This document shows, in pieces, positions 25,395-33,891 of a stretch of 64,000 bases of DNA. This DNA comes from Cellulomonas humilata (GTDB taxonomy: Bacteria > Actinomycetota > Actinomycetes > Actinomycetales > Cellulomonadaceae): contig NZ_JABMCI010000037.1 of assembly GCF_013359775.1 (NCBI RefSeq), positions 1 to 64,000 on the forward strand, given 5' to 3'. The position numbers and the translations under genes were made by a program. The notes beneath the pieces were generated by a model. It did not search any database. It saw nothing but the letters and a program-made list of their open reading frames with translations, and had not been told where the DNA came from. Position 1 is the first letter of the stretch. Every line of letters begins with the position of its first letter.

Positions 25395-27704
25395 TCAGCG
25401 GGTCCGGGTGCAGCTGACCGGGGGCACCTGGAGGCCCGCGTCCCCGGGTGCGGTGCCCTGGAAGCCGAACGTCGCCGAGTCGCCGTCCCGCAGGGAACCG
25501 TTGTAGCTCATGTTCTCCGCGGTCACCTGGGAGCCGCTGGTGCCCAGGCGGGCGTTCCAGACGGTCGTGATCTGCTCACCGGCCGGGAGCGCCCAGGTCA
25601 CCGCCCAGCCCTCCACACCGGTGCTGCCCGCGGTGACGACGACCTGCCCCTGGAACCAGTTCTGGCCCTCCGAGGTCCAGTGGTTGGTGACCGTGTAGAC
25701 CGCCGTGCACGCGCTCGCCGGCATCGGTTCCGGCGGTTCGACGCCGCCCTCCGTGGGGCTCGGCGCCTTGGTCGGCTCCGGCGTCGGCGCCGGCGGGGTC
25801 CTGCTCGGGGTGGGTGTCGGCGTCGGCGTCGGCGTCGGGTCCGGGGTGGGGGTGGCGGTGGGCTCGGGTGCGTTGCTGAGCACCAGGTCGGCCGCCGAGA
25901 AGGGCACCGAGGTCGCGTTCACGTCCGCCAGGCTCGTCCGGCCGTCGCACCAGCGGGCGGGATCGAAGGTCGTGTACGTCCCCGAGGCGCAGGTGAAACT
26001 GACGACCGCGTCGCCCGCCACGAGCACGGTGCCGCCGAGGCGTGCAGTCGAGCGGACGAGCGCGACGTCGCGCACGACAGCGCTGCCCTCGACGACAGCG
26101 CCCGCCTCGACCCAGGCGCGGCCCTCGATCCGCGCGGTGCCCAGCACCTGCGCGTCCCCCCGGACCACGGCGTCCGGGCCGACGAAGGCGGTGGGGTCGA
26201 CCGTCGCGGTGTCGTCCACCCAGCCGCCGCCGTTGGCGTGGCGGTGACCGCCGGGCGTCACGGCCCTCGCGGCGTCCTCGACCACGCGCGCGCCGGACAA
26301 CCGGAACTCGTACGGGTACCGGGCGACCTCGCCGAACCCGGCGGTGGAGCCGTGCGCGTGGTTCTGCGTCGGGGTGCCGACGACGACCAGGTACACCTCC
26401 TGCTCCCCCGAGCGCAGCGTCAGCTGGACCTCCTGGTCGAGGCTCTCCGTGACCGGGCTGTACCGGGGCACGCCGTTGCGCAGGACGACGAACCCGAAGC
26501 TCAGGCCGGCGTCCGCGGCGTCGGTGTGGCCGCGCAGCCGCAGGTGGAGGTCACGGACCCCTGCGTCGGGCTGGAGGCGGACGATCGTGAAGCCGTAGTC
26601 GGACGGGGCGAACCCGTCGAGCACGCGGTAGTGCCCCGGGTCGCCCTCGACCGTCTCGACCGGGGTGGTCCGGTCCGCGAGCAGGACGGGGTCGAGTGCG
26701 TCGACCGCGGCGGCGATCGCGGACCGGTCCGTGAAGTCCCACGTGACGGTCCGCAGCGCGTACTCGGCGATCCGCCGGTTCAGGTCCGCCTGCGTGAGGC
26801 CGGTGAGCCGCTTGTAGGTGCTCAGCGGGTCCTCGCCCTCCTGCGCCTCGCGCCACATGCTCCCCAGCAGCCGCTCGCCGTCGCGCTCCGCGAGGTACTG
26901 GAGCAGCAGCCAGCCGCCGTCTCCCAGGCGCGGGCTCGCCCAGTGCAGCTGCGGGCTGCGCACCAGGTCGGCGGGGTCGCCGATCCCGCCGGGGGCGGCC
27001 ACGGTGGCCAGGTAGGCCGCGCTGGCCGACCAGAACGTCGCGGCGTCGTCGGACGCGAACCCCCGACCGGGTGCGTCCAGCGAGGCGAAGCCCTGCACCA
27101 CCTCGGCGAAGCCCCGCGCCAGCTCCCACGACGGGTCGAACTCCGAGCCGCCGGCGACCGCGGGGTCGGCGGTGGCGGGCGACGTCGCGGACCGGTGTCC
27201 CCGCGCGGTCAGCGCCGCTACGTCCACCCGCAACAGCCCGACGCCCTCGGTCACCGACCCGGTGACCCCGCGCTCGGGCTGCGAGAGCCCGCCGACCGTG
27301 GGGACGACGACGACCTCCGTGGGCGCGCCAGGCCCGTCGGACCAGGTCCCGTCGACGACCACGACGATCTTGTGCCGGGCGATCGCCCCGTCGGCGTCCA
27401 CGACCCCCAGGTCGAACACGTCGAGCGCGTACAGCGCGTCCAGCTGGGCGACGGCCCGCGCTGCGTCGAACCGCAGCTCCGCCGGCGCCGTCGAGGGGTC
27501 GGGCCCGGCCCGGTCACCCCAGGCGAGCACCACGTCCTGGCCCTCGCGGACGTGCGCCTTCTTCCACGACTGAGTCCAGGCGGTCGGCACGACGACGGTC
27601 TTGTCGGAGCGGAGGTGCTGGACGGTCGCCCCCACGCCGAGGCCCGCCAGCAGGGCGACCAGGACCACGACGGCGACGATGCCGCCGCGTCCCCATCGCC
27701 CCAT
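25395..27704 (-). CDS. Secreted or anchored surface protein: pseudo-protease-like domain, beta-helix repeats, CBM2
   Basis: 769 residues from an ATG with GAGGGGA upstream. A signal or anchor helix lies at about 8-28. Residues 60-390 resemble a DUF6055-like, metallopeptidase-related domain, but the place of the HExxH helix reads ELARGFAEVVQ (194-204), so no zinc site is visible. A predicted beta-sandwich follows, then left-handed beta-helix-like repeats at about 496-570 (repeating GxAxVxGxAxV pattern), a Pro/Thr linker (612-665), and a C-terminal family 2 carbohydrate-binding module (666-769) bounded by two cysteines with several exposed-type tryptophans. It should bind cellulose or a similar glycan outside the cell. 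The role of the large N-terminal part is unknown. Confidence 0.8.
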   Translation of the reverse strand: MGRWGRGGIVAVVVLVALLAGLGVGATVQHLRSDKTVVVPTAWTQSWKKAHVREGQDVVLAWGDRAGPDPSTAPAELRFDAARAVAQLDALYALDVFDLGVVDADGAIARHKIVVVVDGTWSDGPGAPTEVVVVPTVGGLSQPERGVTGSVTEGVGLLRVDVAALTARGHRSATSPATADPAVAGGSEFDPSWELARGFAEVVQGFASLDAPGRGFASDDAATFWSASAAYLATVAAPGGIGDPADLVRSPQLHWASPRLGDGGWLLLQYLAERDGERLLGSMWREAQEGEDPLSTYKRLTGLTQADLNRRIAEYALRTVTWDFTDRSAIAAAVDALDPVLLADRTTPVETVEGDPGHYRVLDGFAPSDYGFTIVRLQPDAGVRDLHLRLRGHTDAADAGLSFGFVVLRNGVPRYSPVTESLDQEVQLTLRSGEQEVYLVVVGTPTQNHAHGSTAGFGEVARYPYEFRLSGARVVEDAARAVTPGGHRHANGGGWVDDTATVDPTAFVGPDAVVRGDAQVLGTARIEGRAWVEAGAVVEGSAVVRDVALVRSTARLGGTVLVAGDAVVSFTCASGTYTTFDPARWCDGRTSLADVNATSVPFSAADLVLSNAPEPTATPTPDPTPTPTPTPTPSRTPPAPTPEPTKAPSPTEGGVEPPEPMPASACTAVYTVTNHWTSEGQNWFQGQVVVTAGSTGVEGWAVTWALPAGEQITTVWNARLGTSGSQVTAENMSYNGSLRDGDSATFGFQGTAPGDAGLQVPPVSCTRTR

Positions 27705-27855
27705 CCCCGCTCGTCCCCTCGCCCGGCGCACGCCGGGCGCGCTCCCGAGGACTCGGGCCCGCCGCACGGCCGCCCCACTGTCGCCGACCGCCCCGGTCGA
27801 GTCAATTGGGGGCAGAAGTCCCGATCGGGTGATTCTGCCGGTCGAGGCCGGCGCC

Positions 27856-27869
27856 TGCTCATATGAGCA
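27856..27869. promoter_or_regulatory. Perfect palindrome, probable SorC-family operator
   Basis: TGCTCATATGAGCA is a perfect 14-bp palindrome of the TGnnCATATGnnCA type used by SorC-family regulators. It lies 17 bases upstream of the -35 of the SorC-deoC operon. Confidence 0.65.
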
Positions 27870-27885
27870 AAGAATGCAACGAGTG

Positions 27886-27914
27886 TTGCGGCGCGCGGCG
27901 GCCGTGCCTACCCT
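27886..27914 (+). promoter_or_regulatory. Promoter of the deo operon (TTGCGG-N17-TACCCT)
   Basis: Hexamers 17 bases apart; start of transcription near 27921. A GCAAC-N4-GTTGC inverted repeat (27876-27889) overlaps the -35. Confidence 0.6.
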
Positions 27915-27936
27915 GGGTCGACGTGAGAGGAACGGG

Positions 27937-28923
27937 ATGATCGAGTCGGACGAGCTGCTGTCGATCCGCGCGGCCGAGCTGTACTACGAGGAGGACAAGA
28001 CCCAGGACGAGATCGGGTCGATCCTCACGCTCACCCGCTGGAAGGTCGGGCGACTGCTCGCGCAGGCCAAGGCGAACGGCTTCATCCGCATCGAGATCGT
28101 GCACCCGCGCGCGCGCCGGCTGCCCCTCGAGCGCCGGCTGCGCGAGACCTGCGGCCTCACCGACGCCGTCGTCATCTCCGCGACCGGGGTCGACGACCCG
28201 GACGAGCTCCAGTCGCGGGTCGCCCAGGCGGCAGCCGACTACCTCACAGCCCTGCGCCCGGTCCCGCGCACCCTCGGCATCAGCTGGGGTCGGACCCTGG
28301 ACGACGTCGCCCTGCACCTGCGGGACGGCTGGGCCCGCGACGTCGACGTCGTGCAGATCAACGGAGGCGTGAGCCTGAACCGGCGCGCCGGCACCGCCGC
28401 CTCCACCGCGGTCAGCATCGCGCAGAAGGCCGGTGGGCACGCCACCCTGCTGCCCAGCCCGGCGATCCTGGAGCGGCTGGAGACCAAGCAGGCCATCGAG
28501 TCCGACCGTGCCGTCTCGGCCGTGCTGGACCTCGCCGCGGGGGCCGACGCCTACCTGTTCAGCGCGGGGGCGGCCGACGCGGGCTCGGTGCTCGTCGACA
28601 GCGGCTACCTCACCGCCGAGGACGTGTCCGGGCTCGTCCGTCGGGGTGCCGTCGGCGACGTCGTCGGCAGGTACATCGACGCCGCCGGTGCCATCGTGGA
28701 TCCCGGGCTCGACGAGCGGACCGTCGGACTGTCCCTCGAGAGCCTGCGCGCGGCGCGGCTCAGCATCGCGGTGATCGCGGGGGCGGCCAAGCACGCGGTC
28801 GCGAGCGCGGTCGTCGGCAGCGGCCTGTGCACCGTGCTCGTCACCGACGAGGAGACGGCCGTGCACCTCATCGAGCACCACCCACCCGTCCAGGACAGCG
28901 AAGGACAGCGAGGCACAGCATGA
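27937..28923 (+). CDS. SorC-family transcriptional regulator of the deo operon
   Basis: 328 residues with AGAGGA upstream. The N-terminal helix-turn-helix (AAELYYEEDKTQDEIGSILTLTRWKVGRLL) is of the SorC type and the rest is the sugar-phosphate-binding domain, with GISWGRTL and INGGVSLNR. In this family phosphorylated sugars control DNA binding. It is the first gene of the operon with deoC, so deoxyribose-5-phosphate is the likely signal; this is inference. The stop overlaps the deoC start (ATGA). Confidence 0.9.
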   Translation: MIESDELLSIRAAELYYEEDKTQDEIGSILTLTRWKVGRLLAQAKANGFIRIEIVHPRARRLPLERRLRETCGLTDAVVISATGVDDPDELQSRVAQAAADYLTALRPVPRTLGISWGRTLDDVALHLRDGWARDVDVVQINGGVSLNRRAGTAASTAVSIAQKAGGHATLLPSPAILERLETKQAIESDRAVSAVLDLAAGADAYLFSAGAADAGSVLVDSGYLTAEDVSGLVRRGAVGDVVGRYIDAAGAIVDPGLDERTVGLSLESLRAARLSIAVIAGAAKHAVASAVVGSGLCTVLVTDEETAVHLIEHHPPVQDSEGQRGTA

Positions 28924-29924
28924 CAGGCACCCAGATCGTCCCCGGGGAGCGCGCGATCGCGCTCCTGGGCGGTGAAGCGAACGACGCCAACCTGCGGCGC
29001 TACCTGCACGGCATCCCGGGGGTCGACGCCGTCGGCCTGGAGCAGCGCGCCGCCGGGCTCGGTACCCGCTCCATCAAGACGACCTCCAAGGCGTGGGCGC
29101 TGGACCGGATCATCGGGCTGATCGACCTGACCACCCTCGAGGGGGCCGACACCCCGGGCAAGGTGCGCTCGCTGGTGGCCAAGGCGGTCACCCCGGACCC
29201 GGCCGACCCCGGCTGCCCCCGCGTCGCGGCCGTGTGCGTGTACGGCGACATGGTCGGTCACGCGGTGCAGGCGCTGGGCTCCGCGCACGGCGACCCGGAC
29301 CAGGGCAGGATCGCCGTGGCCGCGGTGGCGACGGCGTTCCCGAGCGGGCGCGCGTCGCGGTCGATCAAGCTCGAGGACACCGCCGACGCGGTCGCCGCGG
29401 GTGCCGACGAGATCGACATGGTCATCGACCGCGGTGCGTTCCTCGCGGGCCGGTACGGCCAGGTGTACGACGAGATCATCGCCGTGAAGGAAGCCTGCCG
29501 CCGCGCGGACGGGACCTACGCGCACCTCAAGATCATCCTCGAGACCGGCGAGCTGAACACCTACGACAACGTCCGCAGGGCGTCGTGGCTGGGGATCCTC
29601 GCGGGCGGCGACTTCATCAAGACGTCGACCGGCAAGGTCGCCCCGGCGGCCACGCTGCCCGTGACCCTGCTGATGCTCGAGGTCGTGCGCGACTGGTACC
29701 GGCTCAGCGGCGACAAGGTGGGCGTCAAGCCCGCCGGCGGCATCCGCACCTCCAAGGACGCGATCAAGTACCTGGTGACCGTCGCCGAGACCGTCGGCGA
29801 GGAGTGGCTGACCCCGCACCTGTTCCGGTTCGGCGCCTCGAGCCTGCTCAACGACGTGCTGATGCAGCGGCAGAAGATGACGACCGGCCACTACTCCGGT
29901 CCCGACTATGTGACGATCGACTGA
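28920..29924 (+). CDS. deoC: Deoxyribose-phosphate aldolase
   Basis: 334 residues. It cleaves 2-deoxyribose-5-phosphate to glyceraldehyde-3-phosphate and acetaldehyde. The Schiff-base lysine is K234 in DFIKTSTGK, and the second active lysine lies in VGVKPAGGIRT. AVCVYGDM and EIDMVID are also typical. It belongs to the longer DeoC type of about 330 residues. Acetaldehyde produced here is the natural substrate for the aldehyde dehydrogenase encoded 10 bases downstream. Confidence 0.95.
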   Translation: MTGTQIVPGERAIALLGGEANDANLRRYLHGIPGVDAVGLEQRAAGLGTRSIKTTSKAWALDRIIGLIDLTTLEGADTPGKVRSLVAKAVTPDPADPGCPRVAAVCVYGDMVGHAVQALGSAHGDPDQGRIAVAAVATAFPSGRASRSIKLEDTADAVAAGADEIDMVIDRGAFLAGRYGQVYDEIIAVKEACRRADGTYAHLKIILETGELNTYDNVRRASWLGILAGGDFIKTSTGKVAPAATLPVTLLMLEVVRDWYRLSGDKVGVKPAGGIRTSKDAIKYLVTVAETVGEEWLTPHLFRFGASSLLNDVLMQRQKMTTGHYSGPDYVTID

Positions 29925-29934
29925 AGGGCCCCTG

Positions 29935-31428
29935 ATGTCATTCCTCGAGTACGCCCCGGCCCCTGAGTCGCAGGCGATCCTGAACCTGCGCAGCGAGTAC
30001 GGCTTGTTCATCGACGGCGAGTTCCGCGAGGGCCACGGCACGCCGTTCGCCTCCATCTCGCCGGCCACCGAGAAGCACCTCACGACGATCTCCACCGCGG
30101 ACGGCGCGGACGTCGACGCCGCCGTCGCCGCGGCCCGTCGCGCCTACGACCGCACCTGGTCGCGGATGTCCGGCGCAGACCGCGGCAAGTACCTGTTCCG
30201 CATCGCGCGCCTGGTCCAGGAGCGCAGCCGCGAGCTGGCCGTGGCCGAGAGCCTCGACAACGGCAAGCCGATCAAGGAGAGCCGCGACGTCGACGTGCCG
30301 CTCGTGGCGGCCTGGTTCTTCTACTACGCGGGCTGGGCCGACAAGCTCGACCACGCCGGCCTCGGCGCCAACCCCGCGTCGCTCGGCGTCGCCGCCCAGG
30401 TCATCCCGTGGAACTTCCCGCTGCTCATGCTCGCGTGGAAGATCGCCCCCGCGCTGGCCGCCGGCAACACCGTCGTGCTGAAGCCGGCGGAGACCACGTC
30501 CCTGACCGCGCTGCTGTTCGCGGAGATCGTGCAGCAGGCCGACCTGCCGCCGGGCGTCGTCAACATCATCACGGGCGCGGGTGCCACGGGCGTCGCGCTG
30601 GTCGGGCACGACGACGTGGACGCGGTCGCGTTCACCGGGTCCACGCCCGTCGGCCGGGCGATCGCGAAGTCCGTCGCCGGGACGCACAAGAAGGTGACGC
30701 TGGAGCTGGGCGGCAAGGCGGCGAACATCGTGTTCGACGACGCCCCCATCGACCAGGCCATCGAGGGGATCGTCAACGGCATCTTCTTCAACCAGGGTCA
30801 CGTCTGCTGCGCGGGCAGCCGGCTGCTGGTGCAGGAGTCCATCCACGACGAGGTCGTCGACCGGCTGAAGTCCCGCCTGTCCACCCTGCGCCTGGGTGAC
30901 CCGCTGGACAAGAACACCGACATCGGCGCGATCAACAGCTCCGCGCAGCTGGACCGCATCCGGGCGCTGAGCGACATCGGCGAGGCCGAGGGCGCCGAGC
31001 GCTGGACGGCCGAGTGCACCATCCCGGAGAACGGGTTCTGGTTCGCGCCGACCATCTTCACCAACGTCTCGACCAGCCACCGGATCGCCCAGGAGGAGGT
31101 CTTCGGGCCCGTCCTGTCGGTGCTCACGTTCCGCACCCCGGCAGAGGCGATCGCCAAGGCGAACAACACCCCGTTCGGCCTGTCCGCCGGCATCTGGTCC
31201 GACAAGGGCAGCCGGATCCTGGCCGTCGCCGACAAGCTCCGCGCCGGGGTCATCTGGGCGAACACCTTCAACCGGTTCGACCCGGCGAGCCCGTTCGGTG
31301 GCTACAAGGAGTCCGGCTACGGACGCGAGGGCGGCCGCCACGGCATCGCCTCCTACCTGAAGACCGCCGCGCCCGCCGCAGCCCTCGAACCCACGCGCAA
31401 GTCCGTCACCAAGGGAGCCGCCAAGTGA
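29935..31428 (+). CDS. Aldehyde dehydrogenase (NAD(P)-dependent)
   Basis: 497 residues. Rossmann and catalytic parts are complete: IPWNFPL, the GSTPVGRAI cofactor loop, the general base in LELGGK, and the catalytic cysteine C291 in NQGHVCCAG. The operon position makes acetaldehyde from deoC the likely substrate, giving acetate. The downstream gene encodes a shorter homologue that starts inside this stop codon (GTGA), so the two are probably made in fixed ratio. Confidence 0.92.
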   Translation: MSFLEYAPAPESQAILNLRSEYGLFIDGEFREGHGTPFASISPATEKHLTTISTADGADVDAAVAAARRAYDRTWSRMSGADRGKYLFRIARLVQERSRELAVAESLDNGKPIKESRDVDVPLVAAWFFYYAGWADKLDHAGLGANPASLGVAAQVIPWNFPLLMLAWKIAPALAAGNTVVLKPAETTSLTALLFAEIVQQADLPPGVVNIITGAGATGVALVGHDDVDAVAFTGSTPVGRAIAKSVAGTHKKVTLELGGKAANIVFDDAPIDQAIEGIVNGIFFNQGHVCCAGSRLLVQESIHDEVVDRLKSRLSTLRLGDPLDKNTDIGAINSSAQLDRIRALSDIGEAEGAERWTAECTIPENGFWFAPTIFTNVSTSHRIAQEEVFGPVLSVLTFRTPAEAIAKANNTPFGLSAGIWSDKGSRILAVADKLRAGVIWANTFNRFDPASPFGGYKESGYGREGGRHGIASYLKTAAPAAALEPTRKSVTKGAAK

Positions 31429-32285
31429 CCCGCCTCGCCGTGCCCAAGACCTACAAGCTGTACATCGGCGGGGCGTTCCCGCGCAGCGAGTCCGGTCGGA
31501 CGTACGAGATCGTCAGCGCCAAGGGCGCGTTCCTGGCCAACGCCTCGAAGGCGTCACGCAAGGACGCCCGGGACGCCGTGGTCGCCGCCCGCGGCGCGTT
31601 CGGCGGCTGGTCGGGTGCGACCGCGTACAACCGCGGCCAGGTGCTCTACCGCGTGGCCGAGATCCTCGAGGGCCGTCGCGCGCAGTTCGTCGCCGAGATC
31701 GTCGATGCCGAGGGCGTCTCCACCGCCGTCGCGACCGCCCAGGTGGACGCTGCGATCGACCGCTGGGTCTGGTACGCCGGCTGGGCCGACAAGTACGCGC
31801 AGGTGGCCGGCAACGCCAACCCCGTCGCCGGGCCGTACTTCAACATCTCGGTGCCGGAGCCCACGGGCGTCGTCGCGATCATCGCGCCGCAGGACTCGTC
31901 CCTGCTCGGGCTGGTCTCCGCGGTGGCCCCCGCGCTGGTCGCCGGGAACACGGTCGTGGTGGTGGCGTCCGAGCGGCTCCCCCTGTCGGCGATCAGCCTG
32001 TCCGAGGTGCTCGCGACCAGCGACGTGCCCAAGGGCGTCGTCAACGTGCTCACGGGGTCGCCCGCAGAGATCGCGCCCTGGCTGGCCAGCCACCAGGACG
32101 TCAACGCGCTCGACCTGGTCGGCGCCGGCGCCCTCGACTGGGTCGACCTCCAGATCGCGGCCGCTGACACCCTCAAGCGGGTGCTCACGCCGGAGAACGG
32201 CTCGGACGCAGCGGCGCCGACTCTGGGCCGGATCACGGCGTTCGTCGAGACGAAGACCGTCTGGCACACGAAGGGCCTGATCTAG
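31425..32285 (+). CDS. Shortened aldehyde dehydrogenase-like protein without the catalytic domain
   Basis: 286 residues, GTG start overlapping the previous stop. It follows the aldehyde dehydrogenase fold only through the N-terminal cofactor domain: YKLYIGGAFPRSESGRT, then WVWYAGWADKYAQV and VAPALVAGNTVVVVAS. Where active enzymes have PWN it has APQDSS. The LELGGK glutamate and the catalytic cysteine are missing because the chain ends early. The frame has no stops or frameshift and ends cleanly before the tandem repeat, so it looks like a selected gene and not decay. A structural or regulatory partner of the full enzyme is my inference. Confidence 0.85.
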   Translation: MTRLAVPKTYKLYIGGAFPRSESGRTYEIVSAKGAFLANASKASRKDARDAVVAARGAFGGWSGATAYNRGQVLYRVAEILEGRRAQFVAEIVDAEGVSTAVATAQVDAAIDRWVWYAGWADKYAQVAGNANPVAGPYFNISVPEPTGVVAIIAPQDSSLLGLVSAVAPALVAGNTVVVVASERLPLSAISLSEVLATSDVPKGVVNVLTGSPAEIAPWLASHQDVNALDLVGAGALDWVDLQIAAADTLKRVLTPENGSDAAAPTLGRITAFVETKTVWHTKGLI

Positions 32286-32348
32286 CCCGACGCCCGACGC
32301 CCGACGCCCGACGCCCGACGCCCGACGCCCGACGCCCGACGCCCGACG
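32286..32348 (+). repeat. Heptamer tandem repeat, nine perfect copies of CCCGACG
   Basis: Sixty-three bases of an exact 7-base unit start at the base after the stop codon of the shortened dehydrogenase. The unit length is not a multiple of three and the tract lies between convergent operons, so copy number could vary freely. Confidence 0.97.
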
Positions 32349-32350
32349 AG

Positions 32351-32398
32351 AACAACCTTGCACGCGTTCTTGACTTCTATAGCGCGTGCAAGGTTGTT
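32351..32398. terminator. 16-bp perfect hairpin, bidirectional terminator between the deo and add operons
   Basis: AACAACCTTGCACGCG and its exact complement enclose a 16-base AT-rich loop, and TTTT overlaps the right arm's end on the plus strand. The AT content of arms and loop is far above the surroundings. Confidence 0.85.
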
Positions 32399-32429
32399 TT
32401 CGCGCGCTCGCGGCATCGCCGCGAGGAGG

Positions 32430-33587
32430 TCAGGCGCGGTGGCGTCCGCCGCGGGCCGCCATGTACGCGGGCCGGATGACCTGGTCGATCAGGGCGGACC
32501 GCTCGTCGTGGTGCAGGAACGAGTGCGCCGCGGCGGTGACGGCCACGTCGCGCAGGTCCACCAGGTCCCAGCCGGCCTCCTGGACCAGGAGCGTGAGCTC
32601 CCGGGTCATCGAGGTGCCGGACTGCAGGCGGTTGTCGGTGTTGACCGTGACGGCGAAGCCCAGGTTCCGCAGCCGTGTGACGGGGTGGGTGGCGACGGAC
32701 TCCGCGGCTCCCGTCTGCACGTTGGACGACGGGCACAGCTCCAGCGGGATGCGCCGGTCCCGCACCCAGTGCGCGAGCGTGCCCAGGCGATCGCCCAGGC
32801 CGTCGGTGGTGATGTCCTCGACCAGCCGGACTCCGTGACCGATCCGGCAGGCGTGCGCGACGTGCACGGCCTCGGCGATCGACTCGACGCCGGCCGCCTC
32901 GCCCGCGTGCACGGTCGCGGGGAAGTCCGCGTTCGCGAGCGTCGTGAACGCGGCGGCCTGCCGTGAGGGCGGGAAGCCCGCCTCGGCGCCGGCGATGTCG
33001 AAGCCGACCACGCCGTTGTCCCGGTTCTCCAGCGCGAGCGCCGCGATCTCGTCCCCGCGGTCCGCGTGCCGCATGGCGGTGATCAGGGTGCCGACCCGGA
33101 TGGAGCGGCCCTGCGCCGCGGCCTCCGAGATCCCCTCGGCGAACCCGGCCTGCACGGCGTCGACCACCTGCTGGAGCGAGAGTCCCTTCTGGAGGTGCTG
33201 CTCGGGCGCGTACCGCTGCTCGGCGTACACGACCCCGTCGGCAGCCAGGTCGAGCACGGACTCGCGCGCGACCCGGCGCAGCCCGTCCTCGGTCTGCATG
33301 ACGGCGACCGTGTGGTCGAACGTCTCGAGGTACCGCTCCAGCGTGCCGGAGCTGGCGGCCTCGACGAACCAGCGCCCCAGCTCGACGGGGTCCGTCGCGG
33401 GCAGCTCGTAGCCGATCTCGGCGGCGAGCTCGATGATCGTCGCCGGCCGCAGGCCCCCGTCGAGGTGGTCGTGCAGGACGACCTTGGGCAACGTCGGGAT
33501 CAGCGCGACCAGGGCTGCAACCGGGTCGGTGGCCTCGGGCGGGTCGCTGGGGGCGTCAGCCACCGAGGGCTCGGAGGGGGAGGTCAT
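32430..33587 (-). CDS. add: Adenosine deaminase
   Basis: 385 residues. It deaminates (deoxy)adenosine to (deoxy)inosine, which PNP then splits. Zinc ligands and catalytic residues are visible: HDHLDGG near the N-terminus, [13 protein letters not shown], and the terminal VNTDN in place of the usual SxDDP/NTDDP motif; the aspartate is kept. Last gene of the minus-strand nucleoside operon. The start was set at the ATG at 33587, since further upstream residues are not family-like. Confidence 0.93.
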   Translation of the reverse strand: MTSPSEPSVADAPSDPPEATDPVAALVALIPTLPKVVLHDHLDGGLRPATIIELAAEIGYELPATDPVELGRWFVEAASSGTLERYLETFDHTVAVMQTEDGLRRVARESVLDLAADGVVYAEQRYAPEQHLQKGLSLQQVVDAVQAGFAEGISEAAAQGRSIRVGTLITAMRHADRGDEIAALALENRDNGVVGFDIAGAEAGFPPSRQAAAFTTLANADFPATVHAGEAAGVESIAEAVHVAHACRIGHGVRLVEDITTDGLGDRLGTLAHWVRDRRIPLELCPSSNVQTGAAESVATHPVTRLRNLGFAVTVNTDNRLQSGTSMTRELTLLVQEAGWDLVDLRDVAVTAAAHSFLHHDERSALIDQVIRPAYMAARGGRHRA

Positions 33588-33625
33588 GCGCTCACCGTAC
33601 CGGGACGGACCGCCCTCACCACCGC

Positions 33626-33853
33626 TCAGGCGTCGCCGCTCTCGTCGTCGGTCGGTACCTCGGTGTCCTGCTCCACGACGTCGGCCTCGTCCGCGCGGCC
33701 GTCCCGGTCGGCCCGGGCGAACTCCGGCTCGTACTCCTCGGGGTCGGCGTCGTCGGCCGACGCGTCGTCGTCGCCGAGCCGGCGGGGCACGTCCAGGTCC
33801 GCCGGGGCCAGGCCGGCGTCCCGCCACGAGTCGTTCCCGGGCACGGTGCTCAT
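33626..33853 (-). CDS. Small acidic protein between deoA and add
   Basis: 75 residues; about a third are Asp or Glu and there is no cysteine. The N-terminus ([24 protein letters not shown]) is orderly, the rest is probably disordered. I do not recognise a family. It lies 38 bases after deoA and 38 bases before add on the same strand, so it is part of the operon. A short stable-looking frame with operon spacing makes it probably real. Confidence 0.65.
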   Translation of the reverse strand: MSTVPGNDSWRDAGLAPADLDVPRRLGDDDASADDADPEEYEPEFARADRDGRADEADVVEQDTEVPTDDESGDA

Positions 33854-33891
33854 GACCCCATCGTGCTCCCGTCGGCGCGCGCCCGGAAGGG

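Noticed and set aside
25800..25860. Repetitive GTCGGCGTCGGCGTC tract as a regulatory repeat
   Set aside because: It encodes the Thr-Pro linker of the CBM2 protein.
33626..33853. Small acidic frame as a shadow of deoA or add
   Set aside because: Rejected as a shadow: it lies between the two genes with its own ATG and even spacing, so it was kept as a gene of modest confidence.
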